Shown here: piece by piece, positions 37,118 to 45,396 of the stretch
How the letters are laid out: every line of letters begins with the position of its first letter
Numbering within the stretch: the first letter of the stretch is position 1
NCBI RefSeq assembly: GCF_000482245.1
Contig: NZ_AWNH01000115.1
Location: 248,001-312,000 of the forward strand
From: Leptolyngbya sp. Heron Island J
GTDB lineage: Bacteria > Cyanobacteriota > Cyanobacteriia > Phormidesmidales > Phormidesmidaceae
DNA length: 64,000 bases
Reading direction: 5' to 3'
Translations under genes and position numbers: made by a program
Notes under the pieces: model-generated
Seen by the model: the letters and a program-made list of their open reading frames with translations, nothing else
What the model was told of the DNA's origin: nothing
Databases searched by the model: none

Positions 37118-38053
37118 CTAGAGTGATCTAAGGGTGATTGGCAACAACAGCCCCAGACATATGAGTATTCCACAACAAAACTGGAAACGGATAGCCACGA
37201 ACTTAGCATTTTGTACCAACTCCGGCTGATCGTGATAGCGATTTACATGGTGACAAAGTTGGATGGCAAATGGAGCACTGGCCAAGGCCAGGGCTAAACT
37301 GTTGGGAAATACCCCTACTAGTAATCCCCCCCCCAAAATCACAAAAATGCTGCCACATAGCCAGGGCAAGAGTTTTGCCCCTCCCAGGGTGCCCAATCGT
37401 ACAATGGGTGAGCGTTTGCCAGCGGCTATATCATCACTCACCTGATGAAAATGGGAGCAAAACAGCACCAAAGTAGTGGCCATGCCGATTACAGCACCCA
37501 GGGCCCAACAGGATAGAGAAAAAGTCTGAGTCTGAGCATAGTAAGCCGCACCTACACCTAAACCAAAGCTGACAAAACAGAGAGGCTCACCTAATCCTTG
37601 GTAACCGAGTCGGAAAGGAGGACCCTGGTAGAGATAGCCCAGGATACAACACACCAAAATCAGACCCAAAATAGTCGCGTCCCGCTGCATCAGGGTAATG
37701 GTACTGACTCCGGCCACTCCCAGAGCTAAGCTGAGATTGCCTAACCAGAAGATCAAAGCCTGATTCTGGGTCAGATTTACCAGGGAGTGATGCTTGTTTT
37801 TATCAATGCCAGTGTCAGCGTCGTAAACATCATTGCTCAGGTTTTCCCACACCAGCAACAATACAGCCGATAGCAGAAAAATGGCTAAGATCCGCCCATC
37901 CAGCTGTTCTGTTTCTAAATAAGCGAGCAAGCTGCCTACCAGAATAGGGATGACAGCAACACTGTACATAGGAGGTTTAATGGCGGCTAGCCAAAGAGAT
38001 TTGCGGGTATCGGCAAACTGGATACGCTCTTGATTAACCGTCGGGATGGTCAT
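37118..38053 (-). CDS. menA: 1,4-dihydroxy-2-naphthoate phytyltransferase
   Basis: 311 residues, a UbiA-family membrane prenyltransferase with about eight helices. Prenyl-diphosphate/Mg2+ sites are NDVYDADTGIDKNKHHSLVN and the second Asp region HFHQVSDDIAAGKRSPIVRLG. In cyanobacteria it attaches phytyl to DHNA, giving demethylphylloquinone for photosystem I. It is first gene of the menA-menC-menE operon, and the prenyl substrate (phytyl) is inferred from the cyanobacterial context. Confidence 0.93.
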   Translation of the reverse strand: MTIPTVNQERIQFADTRKSLWLAAIKPPMYSVAVIPILVGSLLAYLETEQLDGRILAIFLLSAVLLLVWENLSNDVYDADTGIDKNKHHSLVNLTQNQALIFWLGNLSLALGVAGVSTITLMQRDATILGLILVCCILGYLYQGPPFRLGYQGLGEPLCFVSFGLGVGAAYYAQTQTFSLSCWALGAVIGMATTLVLFCSHFHQVSDDIAAGKRSPIVRLGTLGGAKLLPWLCGSIFVILGGGLLVGVFPNSLALALASAPFAIQLCHHVNRYHDQPELVQNAKFVAIRFQFCCGILICLGLLLPITLRSL

Positions 38054-38151
38054 GTGGACGTAATTCTTTGATAACTATAAATCCACAGTTAGCATAGCGA
38101 GGGTGGATGTTAGGCAGGGGGTAATAAATCGCAGAGAAACCAGGAGAATGG

Positions 38152-40641
38152 TTAAACCTGAGCGACTGTGACGCCGGTGCCTCCATCAGCTTGTTCGGCA
38201 TGCTCAAAACTGCGAACCTGGGGATGACGCTTCAAAAATTCCCGTACGCCGCGCTTTAGTTTGCCGGTGCCGTGGCCATGGATAATCCAAATAGGACCGG
38301 TGGATTTGGCAATAAAGTTTTCCAAATCGGCTTCCGCTTCTGCGACACGCATCCCCCTAAGGTCGATGGTGTTTCTAGAGGTGCGTACAGCCGGGGCTGC
38401 AGGTTCTTTTTTGGCCACTTTGGCAGTTGTAGTACGTTTTTTCTCAGCTACTTTTTCAACCGCTGGTTTGGACACCGCTGCTTTTTGCCCGGTCAGGGAT
38501 TCAATGTCGCTCAACTCGACAACGGTTTTCATCAGGCCAAAGCGAACAATAACCTTACCATCGGCATCGGGTGCTTCCACCACCTCGGCAGTCTGACCGC
38601 CAAGACCAATCAGCCGTACTTTTTCGCCCAGTTTGGGTTTGTAGTCGGTGATGACTTTTTTGGCGGGATGGTCTCCCTTCGGCACGGACTGCTGTTGGGC
38701 AATGCTTTCCACTAGCTCCGTTGCCTTTTGGGCAGCCTGGGCGGTGGGTTTCCCCTTTTGGAGTTGACGAATAACGGTAGCAATCTCGGTTTTAGCCTGA
38801 GCTACAGCGGCTTGAATGGCTTTTTCTTGCTCTAGCTTTTGATGACGTTCCCATTCTTTGATAGCGGAAGATTTACGCTCAATGTCTGCTTTGAGGGCTT
38901 CTGCCTGGGCCACAATGCAAGCGGCCTGCTCAGCTTGGTCTTCCTGCCGCTTCCGCTGGGCTTCAAGCCCGGCAATCACCTGGTTAACATCCTCTTGTTT
39001 GCTGACGCCGACATAGGTTTGGGCGGTGTCAATCACATCAGAATTTAGCCCCAACCGTCGAGCGATGGTGAGGGCGTTGGAGCGACCTGGAATGCCCCAC
39101 AGCAGTCGATAGGTGGGGGACAGACTGACATCGTCAAATTCTACTGAGGCATTTTCAAAGCGCTCATCCTGATATTTCAGGGCTTTGAGTTCACCAAAGT
39201 GGGTGGTGGCGACTGCAAGACGGGTATGGTCGGCTAGGTGTTGAAGTAGTGCGATCGCAAGCGCACTGCCCTCTGTTGGATCGGTCCCGGCCCCGACCTC
39301 ATCCAGCAGCACTAACGCATTATTGCCAGAGGCATCTGCTTGGGTGGGCGCGGTAGTAGCAGGATGGGCATCGCCCACAGATTCTGGATTATTAGCATCG
39401 CCTTCTGCACCAATCGCCTCTAAAATCCGACCAATCCGACGAATGTGCCCCGAAAACGTAGACAGGCTTTGCTCAATCGATTGCTCATCCCCAATATCTG
39501 CCAGTATCAGATCAAACCAGGGTAGTTCCACTGGCTCACGGGCCGGTACAAACAGCCCGACCTTAGCCATGAGAGCTGCTAGGCCCAGGGTCTTGAGGGT
39601 CACCGTTTTACCCCCCGTATTAGGGCCGGTAATGGCGACCACCCGAATATCAGGGCGCATGGTAATGTCAATTGGTACTACGGTTGCTCCCTCTTCATGG
39701 CGCTGCTGCCATACCAATATGGGGTGACGCAGCTGTCGTAGAACGGTACGTTCTTCAGCAGTACTAAACCGGGGTGGATTTGCCTCCAACCAGAGCGAGT
39801 AGCGAGCACGAGCCGTGGCCAAATCCAACGTAGTGATAATGGCCATCAGCTGTTCCAGGTCTTCACTCACCTCCGCCACCTGACCGCTCAGCTGCTGCCG
39901 CACCAGTTCTTCTTCGCGGGTTTCCTGGCGTTCTAACTGCCGCAGACGGTTGCCAAATTCCACAACACTCTGGGGCTCGATATATAGGGTGGCACCACTG
40001 GTGGAAACGTCATGGACAATGCCGGGAATTGCATCTTTTTGTGGTGCTTTAACCGGTACCACAAACCGTCCGGCCCGCTGGGTAATCAGAGTTTCTTGTA
40101 ACGCCCCTCCATGGCGCTGCATAATCCGCTGCAGCTTGGCATGGAGCTGATCGTGGTTATTTTTGAGGTTTTTACGAATACCGGCCAGTTTGGGATTGGC
40201 CCGGTCGGTGACTTTACCGCGATCGTCAATGCAGTGATGGATTTCTTTTTCTAGCTCTGGATACGTGCGCAGCTGGGCCACTAACGATTGTAGAACTGGA
40301 AAATCCTTTTCCTCCTGGGCATCAATGGTGCGACGGAGCTGACGAGCACCGGCCAGGGTAGTGGCAATTTCCAGCAACTCTTCCCCAGACAAAATACCCT
40401 GGCGTTTAGCCCGCTCCAGGGCATCTCCCATATCCTGAACACCCCGAAAATTAAGTGGCGCTTTTTCTTCTAACTGATAAGCCTCACGGGTCTGGGCTAA
40501 TAGCCGTTCGCTTTCGCTCTGATGCTCAGGGATCCGCCCATGGCGGGCGGCCAGGGCACCTAGCTTAGTGGCAGCGAAGGTGGCCCACTGCTGGCATAAA
40601 CGGGGCCATTCTAGGAGGTCGAGGGTTTCGGACTGGATCAA
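38152..40641 (-). CDS. mutS2: MutS2 family ATPase/endonuclease
   Basis: 829 residues, typical length. The MutS core ATPase has Walker A GPNTGGKTVTLKTLG (about 338), STFSGHIRRIG and Walker B LLDEVGAGTDPTEGSALA (about 446). A charged coiled coil (about 515-610) is followed by a KOW-like segment and the C-terminal Smr nuclease domain (757-829: IDLRGMRV, WIIHGHGTGKLKRGVREFL). MutS2 acts on stalled ribosomes or branched DNA depending on the species, not in mismatch repair. A polar insert (around 410-435, GDANNPESVGDAHPATT) sits between the Walker motifs. The start is TTG. Confidence 0.93.
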   Translation of the reverse strand: MIQSETLDLLEWPRLCQQWATFAATKLGALAARHGRIPEHQSESERLLAQTREAYQLEEKAPLNFRGVQDMGDALERAKRQGILSGEELLEIATTLAGARQLRRTIDAQEEKDFPVLQSLVAQLRTYPELEKEIHHCIDDRGKVTDRANPKLAGIRKNLKNNHDQLHAKLQRIMQRHGGALQETLITQRAGRFVVPVKAPQKDAIPGIVHDVSTSGATLYIEPQSVVEFGNRLRQLERQETREEELVRQQLSGQVAEVSEDLEQLMAIITTLDLATARARYSLWLEANPPRFSTAEERTVLRQLRHPILVWQQRHEEGATVVPIDITMRPDIRVVAITGPNTGGKTVTLKTLGLAALMAKVGLFVPAREPVELPWFDLILADIGDEQSIEQSLSTFSGHIRRIGRILEAIGAEGDANNPESVGDAHPATTAPTQADASGNNALVLLDEVGAGTDPTEGSALAIALLQHLADHTRLAVATTHFGELKALKYQDERFENASVEFDDVSLSPTYRLLWGIPGRSNALTIARRLGLNSDVIDTAQTYVGVSKQEDVNQVIAGLEAQRKRQEDQAEQAACIVAQAEALKADIERKSSAIKEWERHQKLEQEKAIQAAVAQAKTEIATVIRQLQKGKPTAQAAQKATELVESIAQQQSVPKGDHPAKKVITDYKPKLGEKVRLIGLGGQTAEVVEAPDADGKVIVRFGLMKTVVELSDIESLTGQKAAVSKPAVEKVAEKKRTTTAKVAKKEPAAPAVRTSRNTIDLRGMRVAEAEADLENFIAKSTGPIWIIHGHGTGKLKRGVREFLKRHPQVRSFEHAEQADGGTGVTVAQV

Positions 40642-40820
40642 GGTTGGATGGGGGATATGTGATGCTCTGGAGGGGACAAGTTGTAAGTTTTGCAGTTTGA
40701 GTGAGACAGACTTAGTATTTTCACGGTAAGAAAAACTTCAGCTTGAAGCTCAAACCTGGATATTCAAAACTCAAAGGTAATCGCGATCTTAATTAACTAT
40801 ATAGCCTCTATCTTAGGAAG

Positions 40821-42053
40821 ATGCTTCCTTCTGACTTACTGATTCATCGCCCTCGGGGTGACTCTATTGATGCTAAACAACTGCCGTTGACTGAGGCGTG
40901 GATTGCGATCGCAACCAGTCTAATTGCCCTTTTCCAAGCCACTGTGGGCGACACCCAGGGCAACCTTAACCAAAAACTGCAGGCCATCGAAGGTGACAAC
41001 ACCGACTACCGCATCAAGCGAGGTCTAGCCCATATTCTGCGCAGCAGTTTTAGCACCTTTGAAATTATTAGCCCCCTCGATCCCCAAACATTACGCCAGC
41101 GTGTATTTTCCCTGGCCTCAGCCAGTGCACCGTCCCCAGTGGCCGCCCAGCAAAACCTGCAAACATTGGCCAATCAGCTCACCCAAGAACTGGATAAGGA
41201 TGTCGAACCCACTCACATCCAGCAGGGCCTCTACGCCGATCTCAAAGAAAATCGTATCCTGACCCAGTTTGATGCCCCTACCCCAGAAGCACTCATTCAC
41301 CGCTATAACCTCTCCCAAGTTCAGGGCATTTTCTACAGAGCCAGTCATGTCGTTCTTAATCTGCACCGTAACGATCCCGGCGAATATAAGCTGATGTTCC
41401 GCTATTTGAAACTATTTCGGCTGATGACCTATATCGAAGGGGAAGCTGATCAAGGCTTTACCATCACCATTGATGGTCCCGCTAGTTTGTTTAAAGCTAG
41501 CACCCGGTACGGTCTCGATATTGCCAAGCTAGTGCCAGCCATTTTGCATGTAACCCGCTGGCACCTTAGCGCCACGTTGCAATGGAAGGACACCTACACC
41601 AAAAAACTGTCTGAAAAAAGCTACACTCTGGATTCCGAGTGCTCCTTGGTCAGTCACTATCCACCCGGAAAGCCCTATGACAGCATGATTGAAGCTGCTT
41701 TTGCCGAACGCTGGGCCAGCCTGGTAGAAAAAAGTAAAACCCAGTGGCAGCTGGAGCGGGAAGTAGAACTGATCCCCATACCTGGCAGCGTTATGATTCC
41801 TGATTTTCGACTGGTTCATCCCGATGGTCGGGTCTATTTGCTGGAAATAGTAGGATATTGGCGGCCAGACTATCTGCGCAAAAAGTTTGCCCAGGTACAG
41901 AAATCAGACTGTTCAAACCTGATTTTAGCGATTTCGGAGCGGCTGAACTTAGCCAAGTCAGGCATCGATGTCAAAAAGGTACCTGCCAAAATAGTTTGGT
42001 TCAAAGATAAGCTCCAAACCAAACCCGTACTGAACTTATTGGAATCACTGTGA
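40821..42053 (+). CDS. DUF790 protein, Bax1-like nuclease
   Basis: 410 residues matching the DUF790 family, whose archaeal member Bax1 is an endonuclease partner of the XPB helicase. Conserved parts: MLPSDLLIHRPRGDSI, ADLKENRILTQFDAPTPEALIHRYNLSQVQGI, and a C-terminal PD-(D/E)XK-like core with D328 (IPDFRLVHPDG) and E342 (LLEIVGYW). No XPB-type helicase gene is within the window, whereas the archaeal genes are usually adjacent. A HIP1 site is near 40905. DNA-repair role is inferred from family. Confidence 0.85.
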   Translation: MLPSDLLIHRPRGDSIDAKQLPLTEAWIAIATSLIALFQATVGDTQGNLNQKLQAIEGDNTDYRIKRGLAHILRSSFSTFEIISPLDPQTLRQRVFSLASASAPSPVAAQQNLQTLANQLTQELDKDVEPTHIQQGLYADLKENRILTQFDAPTPEALIHRYNLSQVQGIFYRASHVVLNLHRNDPGEYKLMFRYLKLFRLMTYIEGEADQGFTITIDGPASLFKASTRYGLDIAKLVPAILHVTRWHLSATLQWKDTYTKKLSEKSYTLDSECSLVSHYPPGKPYDSMIEAAFAERWASLVEKSKTQWQLEREVELIPIPGSVMIPDFRLVHPDGRVYLLEIVGYWRPDYLRKKFAQVQKSDCSNLILAISERLNLAKSGIDVKKVPAKIVWFKDKLQTKPVLNLLESL

Positions 42054-42289
42054 AGTTATCCATAGCGGACGCTTCTTATCTTTCTTCGTATACTTAGTAC
42101 GGTAGGGATAGCTACTGAGGTTATCTTGCTGCGTGACTTCCCCTAGTTAGCCCTCTGGCAATAGGCTACTAACCAAAATTGTTGCCTGAAACCAAACTAA
42201 ATCCGTATTATTAGCTGGTTACGTTTAATCTAGTCCTCAAATTTGGGCTCAATAACAACACTTAAGGAACTCTACCTATTCCCTGCATT

Positions 42290-42658
42290 ATGACCACGGT
42301 TTTGATTGTGGATGACAGCTCAACCCTACGGGAGATGATCTCTGGTCTCTTGATCAAAGCGGGTATGACTGTTTTAGAAGCTGAAGATGGTGAAAAAGCC
42401 AAAGACATGATCACATCAAAGCCGCCGGATCTCGTGGTGCTTGATATTGTCATGCCTAATATGAACGGCTACGAACTATGCCGATGGGTCAAAAATAATG
42501 GTCCTACGAAAAATGTACCCGTTGTAATTTGCTCATCTAAAAATGAAGAGTTCGACCGCTATTGGGGTATGAAGCAAGGAGCGGATGCTTACATTGCCAA
42601 GCCGTTTCGACCGGCGGAAATGGTAGAAACCGTTAAACATTTGCTGCGAGGGCGATAG
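42290..42658 (+). CDS. Single-domain CheY-like response regulator
   Basis: 122 residues: acidic pocket VDDSS, phospho-acceptor D52 (LVVLDIVMPNMNG), Ser in VVICSSKN and Lys in IAKPF. It most resembles the CheY-like gene of the phototaxis cluster (13612), sharing the GMxQGADAY segment, but stands apart from any kinase gene. The partner kinase may be a Hik elsewhere or the CheA at 17883. upp follows 90 bp downstream. Confidence 0.9.
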   Translation: MTTVLIVDDSSTLREMISGLLIKAGMTVLEAEDGEKAKDMITSKPPDLVVLDIVMPNMNGYELCRWVKNNGPTKNVPVVICSSKNEEFDRYWGMKQGADAYIAKPFRPAEMVETVKHLLRGR

Positions 42659-42748
42659 TTGTTCATCTGACCCTAGACCGCTTAGATGGCAAAGACGTAT
42701 GATTGGGCAAATTTCAGCCCATCTTACTGTCTCTCTTAGAGTTTTCCT

Positions 42749-43405
42749 ATGGCAATGCAGCTGCGGATTCACGTTCCACCTCACCCGTTAATCAAACATT
42801 GGCTCGGTGTGTTACGGGACGTTAACACACCCTCCGCTGTGTTTCGTAGTGGTATGACCGAAATAGGCCGCTGGCTGACTTACGAAGCCATTCGTCATGA
42901 TTGGCTGCCAACCGTGGATGCCACGATAGAAACGCCGTTAGCTCCTTGCCCTGCCACGTTCATCAATCCTGAAATGCCGCTGATGGTCATTCCCATCTTA
43001 AGGGCCGGTTTAGCCTTGATGGAAGGAGTACAGTCGGCGTTACCAACGGCCTCAGTCTATCATCTGGGCTTTGTTCGTAATGAAGAAACTCTGGAAGCCA
43101 ACTGTTACCTCAACAAATTGCCGCATCAGATTGATCCGACTACCCGTATTTTGATTAGTGAACCAATGTTGGCAACCGGCGGTACAATGATGGCCACTAT
43201 GGCAGAATTAGTGAAGCGTGGCGTTGATCCGTCTCTGGTTAGGGTGGTTTCAGTGGTCACGGCTCCTCCAGCGCTCCAGAAACTTGCTGAAGCGTATCCG
43301 CAGCTTGTGATTTATGCGGGCATCATCGATGAAGGATTAGATAAAAATGGCTTTATCGTGCCAGGGTTAGGAGATGCTGGGGATCGCACATTTGGTACTA
43401 ACTAA
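42749..43405 (+). CDS. upp: Uracil phosphoribosyltransferase
   Basis: 218 residues. It converts uracil and PRPP to UMP (pyrimidine salvage). Family marks: VIPILRAGLALMEGV, the PRPP loop in ISEPMLATGGTMMAT and the uracil-binding GIIDEGLDKNGFIVPGLGDAGDR at the C-terminus. Either of two ATGs (42749 or 42755) may start it. The next gene begins 12 bp after its stop. Confidence 0.93.
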   Translation: MAMQLRIHVPPHPLIKHWLGVLRDVNTPSAVFRSGMTEIGRWLTYEAIRHDWLPTVDATIETPLAPCPATFINPEMPLMVIPILRAGLALMEGVQSALPTASVYHLGFVRNEETLEANCYLNKLPHQIDPTTRILISEPMLATGGTMMATMAELVKRGVDPSLVRVVSVVTAPPALQKLAEAYPQLVIYAGIIDEGLDKNGFIVPGLGDAGDRTFGTN

Positions 43406-43417
43406 TCACTTCACATC

Positions 43418-43738
43418 ATGAGTCAGTCGGGTAATTTTACCAGTGGATTTTTTGTAGGAGCCTTATTGGGAGGGCTTGTGGGCGGCGTAGCTGGCGTACT
43501 GGCAGCTAATCGAATTAGCCGTACAGATGCTGACGAAGCTGCCAACTTCAATCAGCTTTCGGACGATATCAGACAAAATTTGGCTGATATGAGTAACGAT
43601 GAACGTATGGAAATTGCCCGCCGCGGTCTTGAGGACAAAATTTCTGAACTGAATGCGGCGATTGAAGAGGTGCGTCAGCAGCTAGGCAGCACCAATGGTC
43701 ATATGACTGATTATGAAACTTCGACGATGGATTCTTGA
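43418..43738 (+). CDS. Small membrane-anchored protein (YtxH-like)
   Basis: 106 residues. One Gly-rich transmembrane helix near the N-terminus (SGFFVGALLGGLVGGVAGVLAANR) is followed by a charged helix of about 60 residues (EIARRGLEDKISELNAAIEEVRQQL). This resembles YtxH-type or thylakoid-associated small proteins, but function is unknown. It probably shares a transcript with upp. Confidence 0.75.
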   Translation: MSQSGNFTSGFFVGALLGGLVGGVAGVLAANRISRTDADEAANFNQLSDDIRQNLADMSNDERMEIARRGLEDKISELNAAIEEVRQQLGSTNGHMTDYETSTMDS

Positions 43739-43760
43739 GGCATAAAGAGATCGTAAAAAT

Positions 43761-43789
43761 TTATGCTTAGAAGAGATTTTTAAGCATAA
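43761..43789. terminator. AT-rich hairpin after the upp transcript
   Basis: TTATGCTTA (43761-43769) and TAAGCATAA (43781-43789) form a perfect 9-bp stem with an 11-base loop, 22 bp after the preceding stop. There is no downstream T tract. It is a terminator or processing hairpin candidate. Confidence 0.45.
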
Positions 43790-43959
43790 GTATGAGTCAT
43801 CTAAATTTGTGCTCAAGGGTTGTTACTGGCTTTTTATCATGGTGATTACAACGATGTGGCTTCAAATCAGTTCATCCTTTGAGGCAACAACGTTTCATCA
43901 GCTACACTAGAAGCTGAGAATTTCAAAGCAAGCTCTAGTTCACCGTAAGACATACAGCT

Positions 43960-44253
43960 ATGACTATAGTTTTCCAGGCACTCGCTAGCTTCATCAGTAT
44001 CTATTTGGTTTTACTGATCGTCCGTGTATTGCTGAGCTGGTTTCCAAATGTAGATTGGAGTAATCCGGCGTTTTCTGCTTTAAGCCAAATTACCGATCCC
44101 TATCTCAATATTTTTCGTTCAGTCATTCCACCCTTGGGCGGAATTGATTTCTCAGCAATTCTTGCTTTTATCGTTCTACAGGTAGTCCAGTCTGCCCTTA
44201 GCAGTGCTGTCGCTACTTTGGGTACCAGCTATGCAGCTTATTCATCTTTTTAA
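43960..44253 (+). CDS. YggT/Ycf19 family membrane protein
   Basis: 97 residues with two transmembrane helices (about 5-25 and 65-88) around the family's conserved SWFPNVDWSNPAFSALSQITDPYLNIFR. Related plastid YCF19/CCB3 proteins act in thylakoid biogenesis and haem attachment to cytochrome b6f; function of this copy is not shown. It is followed by a strong terminator. Confidence 0.9.
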   Translation: MTIVFQALASFISIYLVLLIVRVLLSWFPNVDWSNPAFSALSQITDPYLNIFRSVIPPLGGIDFSAILAFIVLQVVQSALSSAVATLGTSYAAYSSF

Positions 44254-44308
44254 TGCTGGTGTAGGCTGTTGGTGTTAGCGGGTTGTTAATTGGAATTTTA
44301 GAACTGAA

Positions 44309-44340
44309 AAGGGGTGGAACTGATATCAGCTCCACCCCTT
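44309..44340. terminator. Bidirectional intrinsic terminator
   Basis: AAGGGGTGGA pairs with TCCACCCCTT around a near-palindromic centre (ACTGATATCAGC), making an almost complete 32-base dyad. It sits between the convergent YggT-family gene and the secreted protein at 44365. Confidence 0.85.
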
Positions 44341-44364
44341 CAGCATTCTTTGAAGTTTGAGACC

Positions 44365-44799
44365 TTAGTCTATCCGTCCTTGTCGACGTACCTTGCCAAC
44401 AAACCCAGAGGCTTTAAAGTTTTTCAACTTTAGCGGCGGTGGTTGGTTAGCGGCGACTGATACCCGAATTTTGAAGTCACTTTCACCGGGAGGAACATAG
44501 TCTACGCCCCCTAGCCTGCCCCGATTTTGCATGACTGGATTATTGTTTTTGTCATAAATGCGGCCAAAGATATCGGCGTTGAGGATAGGTTTGCCAGAAT
44601 TGTTGGTTAGCGTGCCTGTGACCAAATAGCAGGTAGCTTTGCCCAGGCTACCTGAGTCGACAATGCCTTCTGCATATTCGGCGGGGCATGTGTCATAGGC
44701 AAGATTGGATACATCCAGAGGTGTCATCGCGTGCGCCGGAGCAGCGATCAGCCCGAAACACATAATAATGAATGCGATTAGGGTTGCACGAAAAGCCAT
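44365..44799 (-). CDS. Secreted protein of unknown function
   Basis: 144 residues with a clean signal peptide (MAFRATLIAFIIMCFGLIAAPAHA, cleavage after AHA). The mature part has two Cys (TCPAEY, ATCYLV) likely disulfide-bonded, and an immunoglobulin-like strand pattern (YLVTGTLTNNSGKPILNADIFGRIYD). This resembles FxLYD-type periplasmic domains. The tail is basic. No function known. Confidence 0.75.
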   Translation of the reverse strand: MAFRATLIAFIIMCFGLIAAPAHAMTPLDVSNLAYDTCPAEYAEGIVDSGSLGKATCYLVTGTLTNNSGKPILNADIFGRIYDKNNNPVMQNRGRLGGVDYVPPGESDFKIRVSVAANQPPPLKLKNFKASGFVGKVRRQGRID

Positions 44800-44831
44800 T
44801 GCAAGAATCAGGGTAGGTTTAGGGTAAATCT

Positions 44832-44930
44832 AAAGCCGTTGCTGATTTAGAGGATGAACTGATCTGTTGGAAGTGCCATATACCAGCATCTTTCAGATCA
44901 AGTCATACCAAGGATCAGCAGCGGCAATTT
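44832..44930. repeat. MITE-like element, copy C
   Basis: 99 bp from AAAGCCGTTGCTGAT to ATCAGCAGCGGCAATTT. Interior left TTTAGAGGATGAACTGATC and right AAGTCATACCAAGG match the other copies. It lies in the 5' flank of the secreted-protein gene. Confidence 0.8.
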
Positions 44931-45048
44931 AAAGTGCGATCGCATTAGTCAGTACCAGACTGCTAAGTAGCAATCCGTACTACTAACCTATGGTTATGGT
45001 ACCGGGTCTACGGTGCCAAAAACATACCCTGATTGCCTAAGCAATCCC

Positions 45049-45162
45049 CTACACAGGTTGCTGACGATTAGGCAATACCCAAACTAAGATGGGTGTCAGC
45101 AAAACCATCGCCAGAGAAAAGCTAAAGCAAATCCAAAGACCTTGAACTTGAGCAGGTGTCAT
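45049..45162 (-). CDS. 37-residue single-helix membrane protein
   Basis: MTPAQVQGLWICFSFSLAMV at the start, then a hydrophobic run and the tail PNRQQPV. An AGAGGAA Shine-Dalgarno stands 7 bases before the ATG at 45162, much better than the upstream in-frame starts that reach 45255. Size and one-helix topology resemble the small subunits of thylakoid complexes, but I cannot match it to a named Psb, Pet, Psa or Ndh subunit. Confidence 0.55.
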   Translation of the reverse strand: MTPAQVQGLWICFSFSLAMVLLTPILVWVLPNRQQPV

Positions 45163-45396
45163 AATCCGTTCCTCTACAAAAGTAAGTGTGTCAAAAACTC
45201 TGTGAGCCCATAGCAAGTACTCAAGGTTACAGAGCTTGTCCAGAGGATTCCCCACAATAATGTTCGTCTGTTAGAAACCGTAAGATCTGCTTATTAAGCG
45301 TTTACATATTCTCTCGATAAAGTAAGACTTACAGGCGAACGCACCGCTGGCTCGGTTAATAGATCGCAACATTCGACGCTGTTTCTGACAGTCGGA

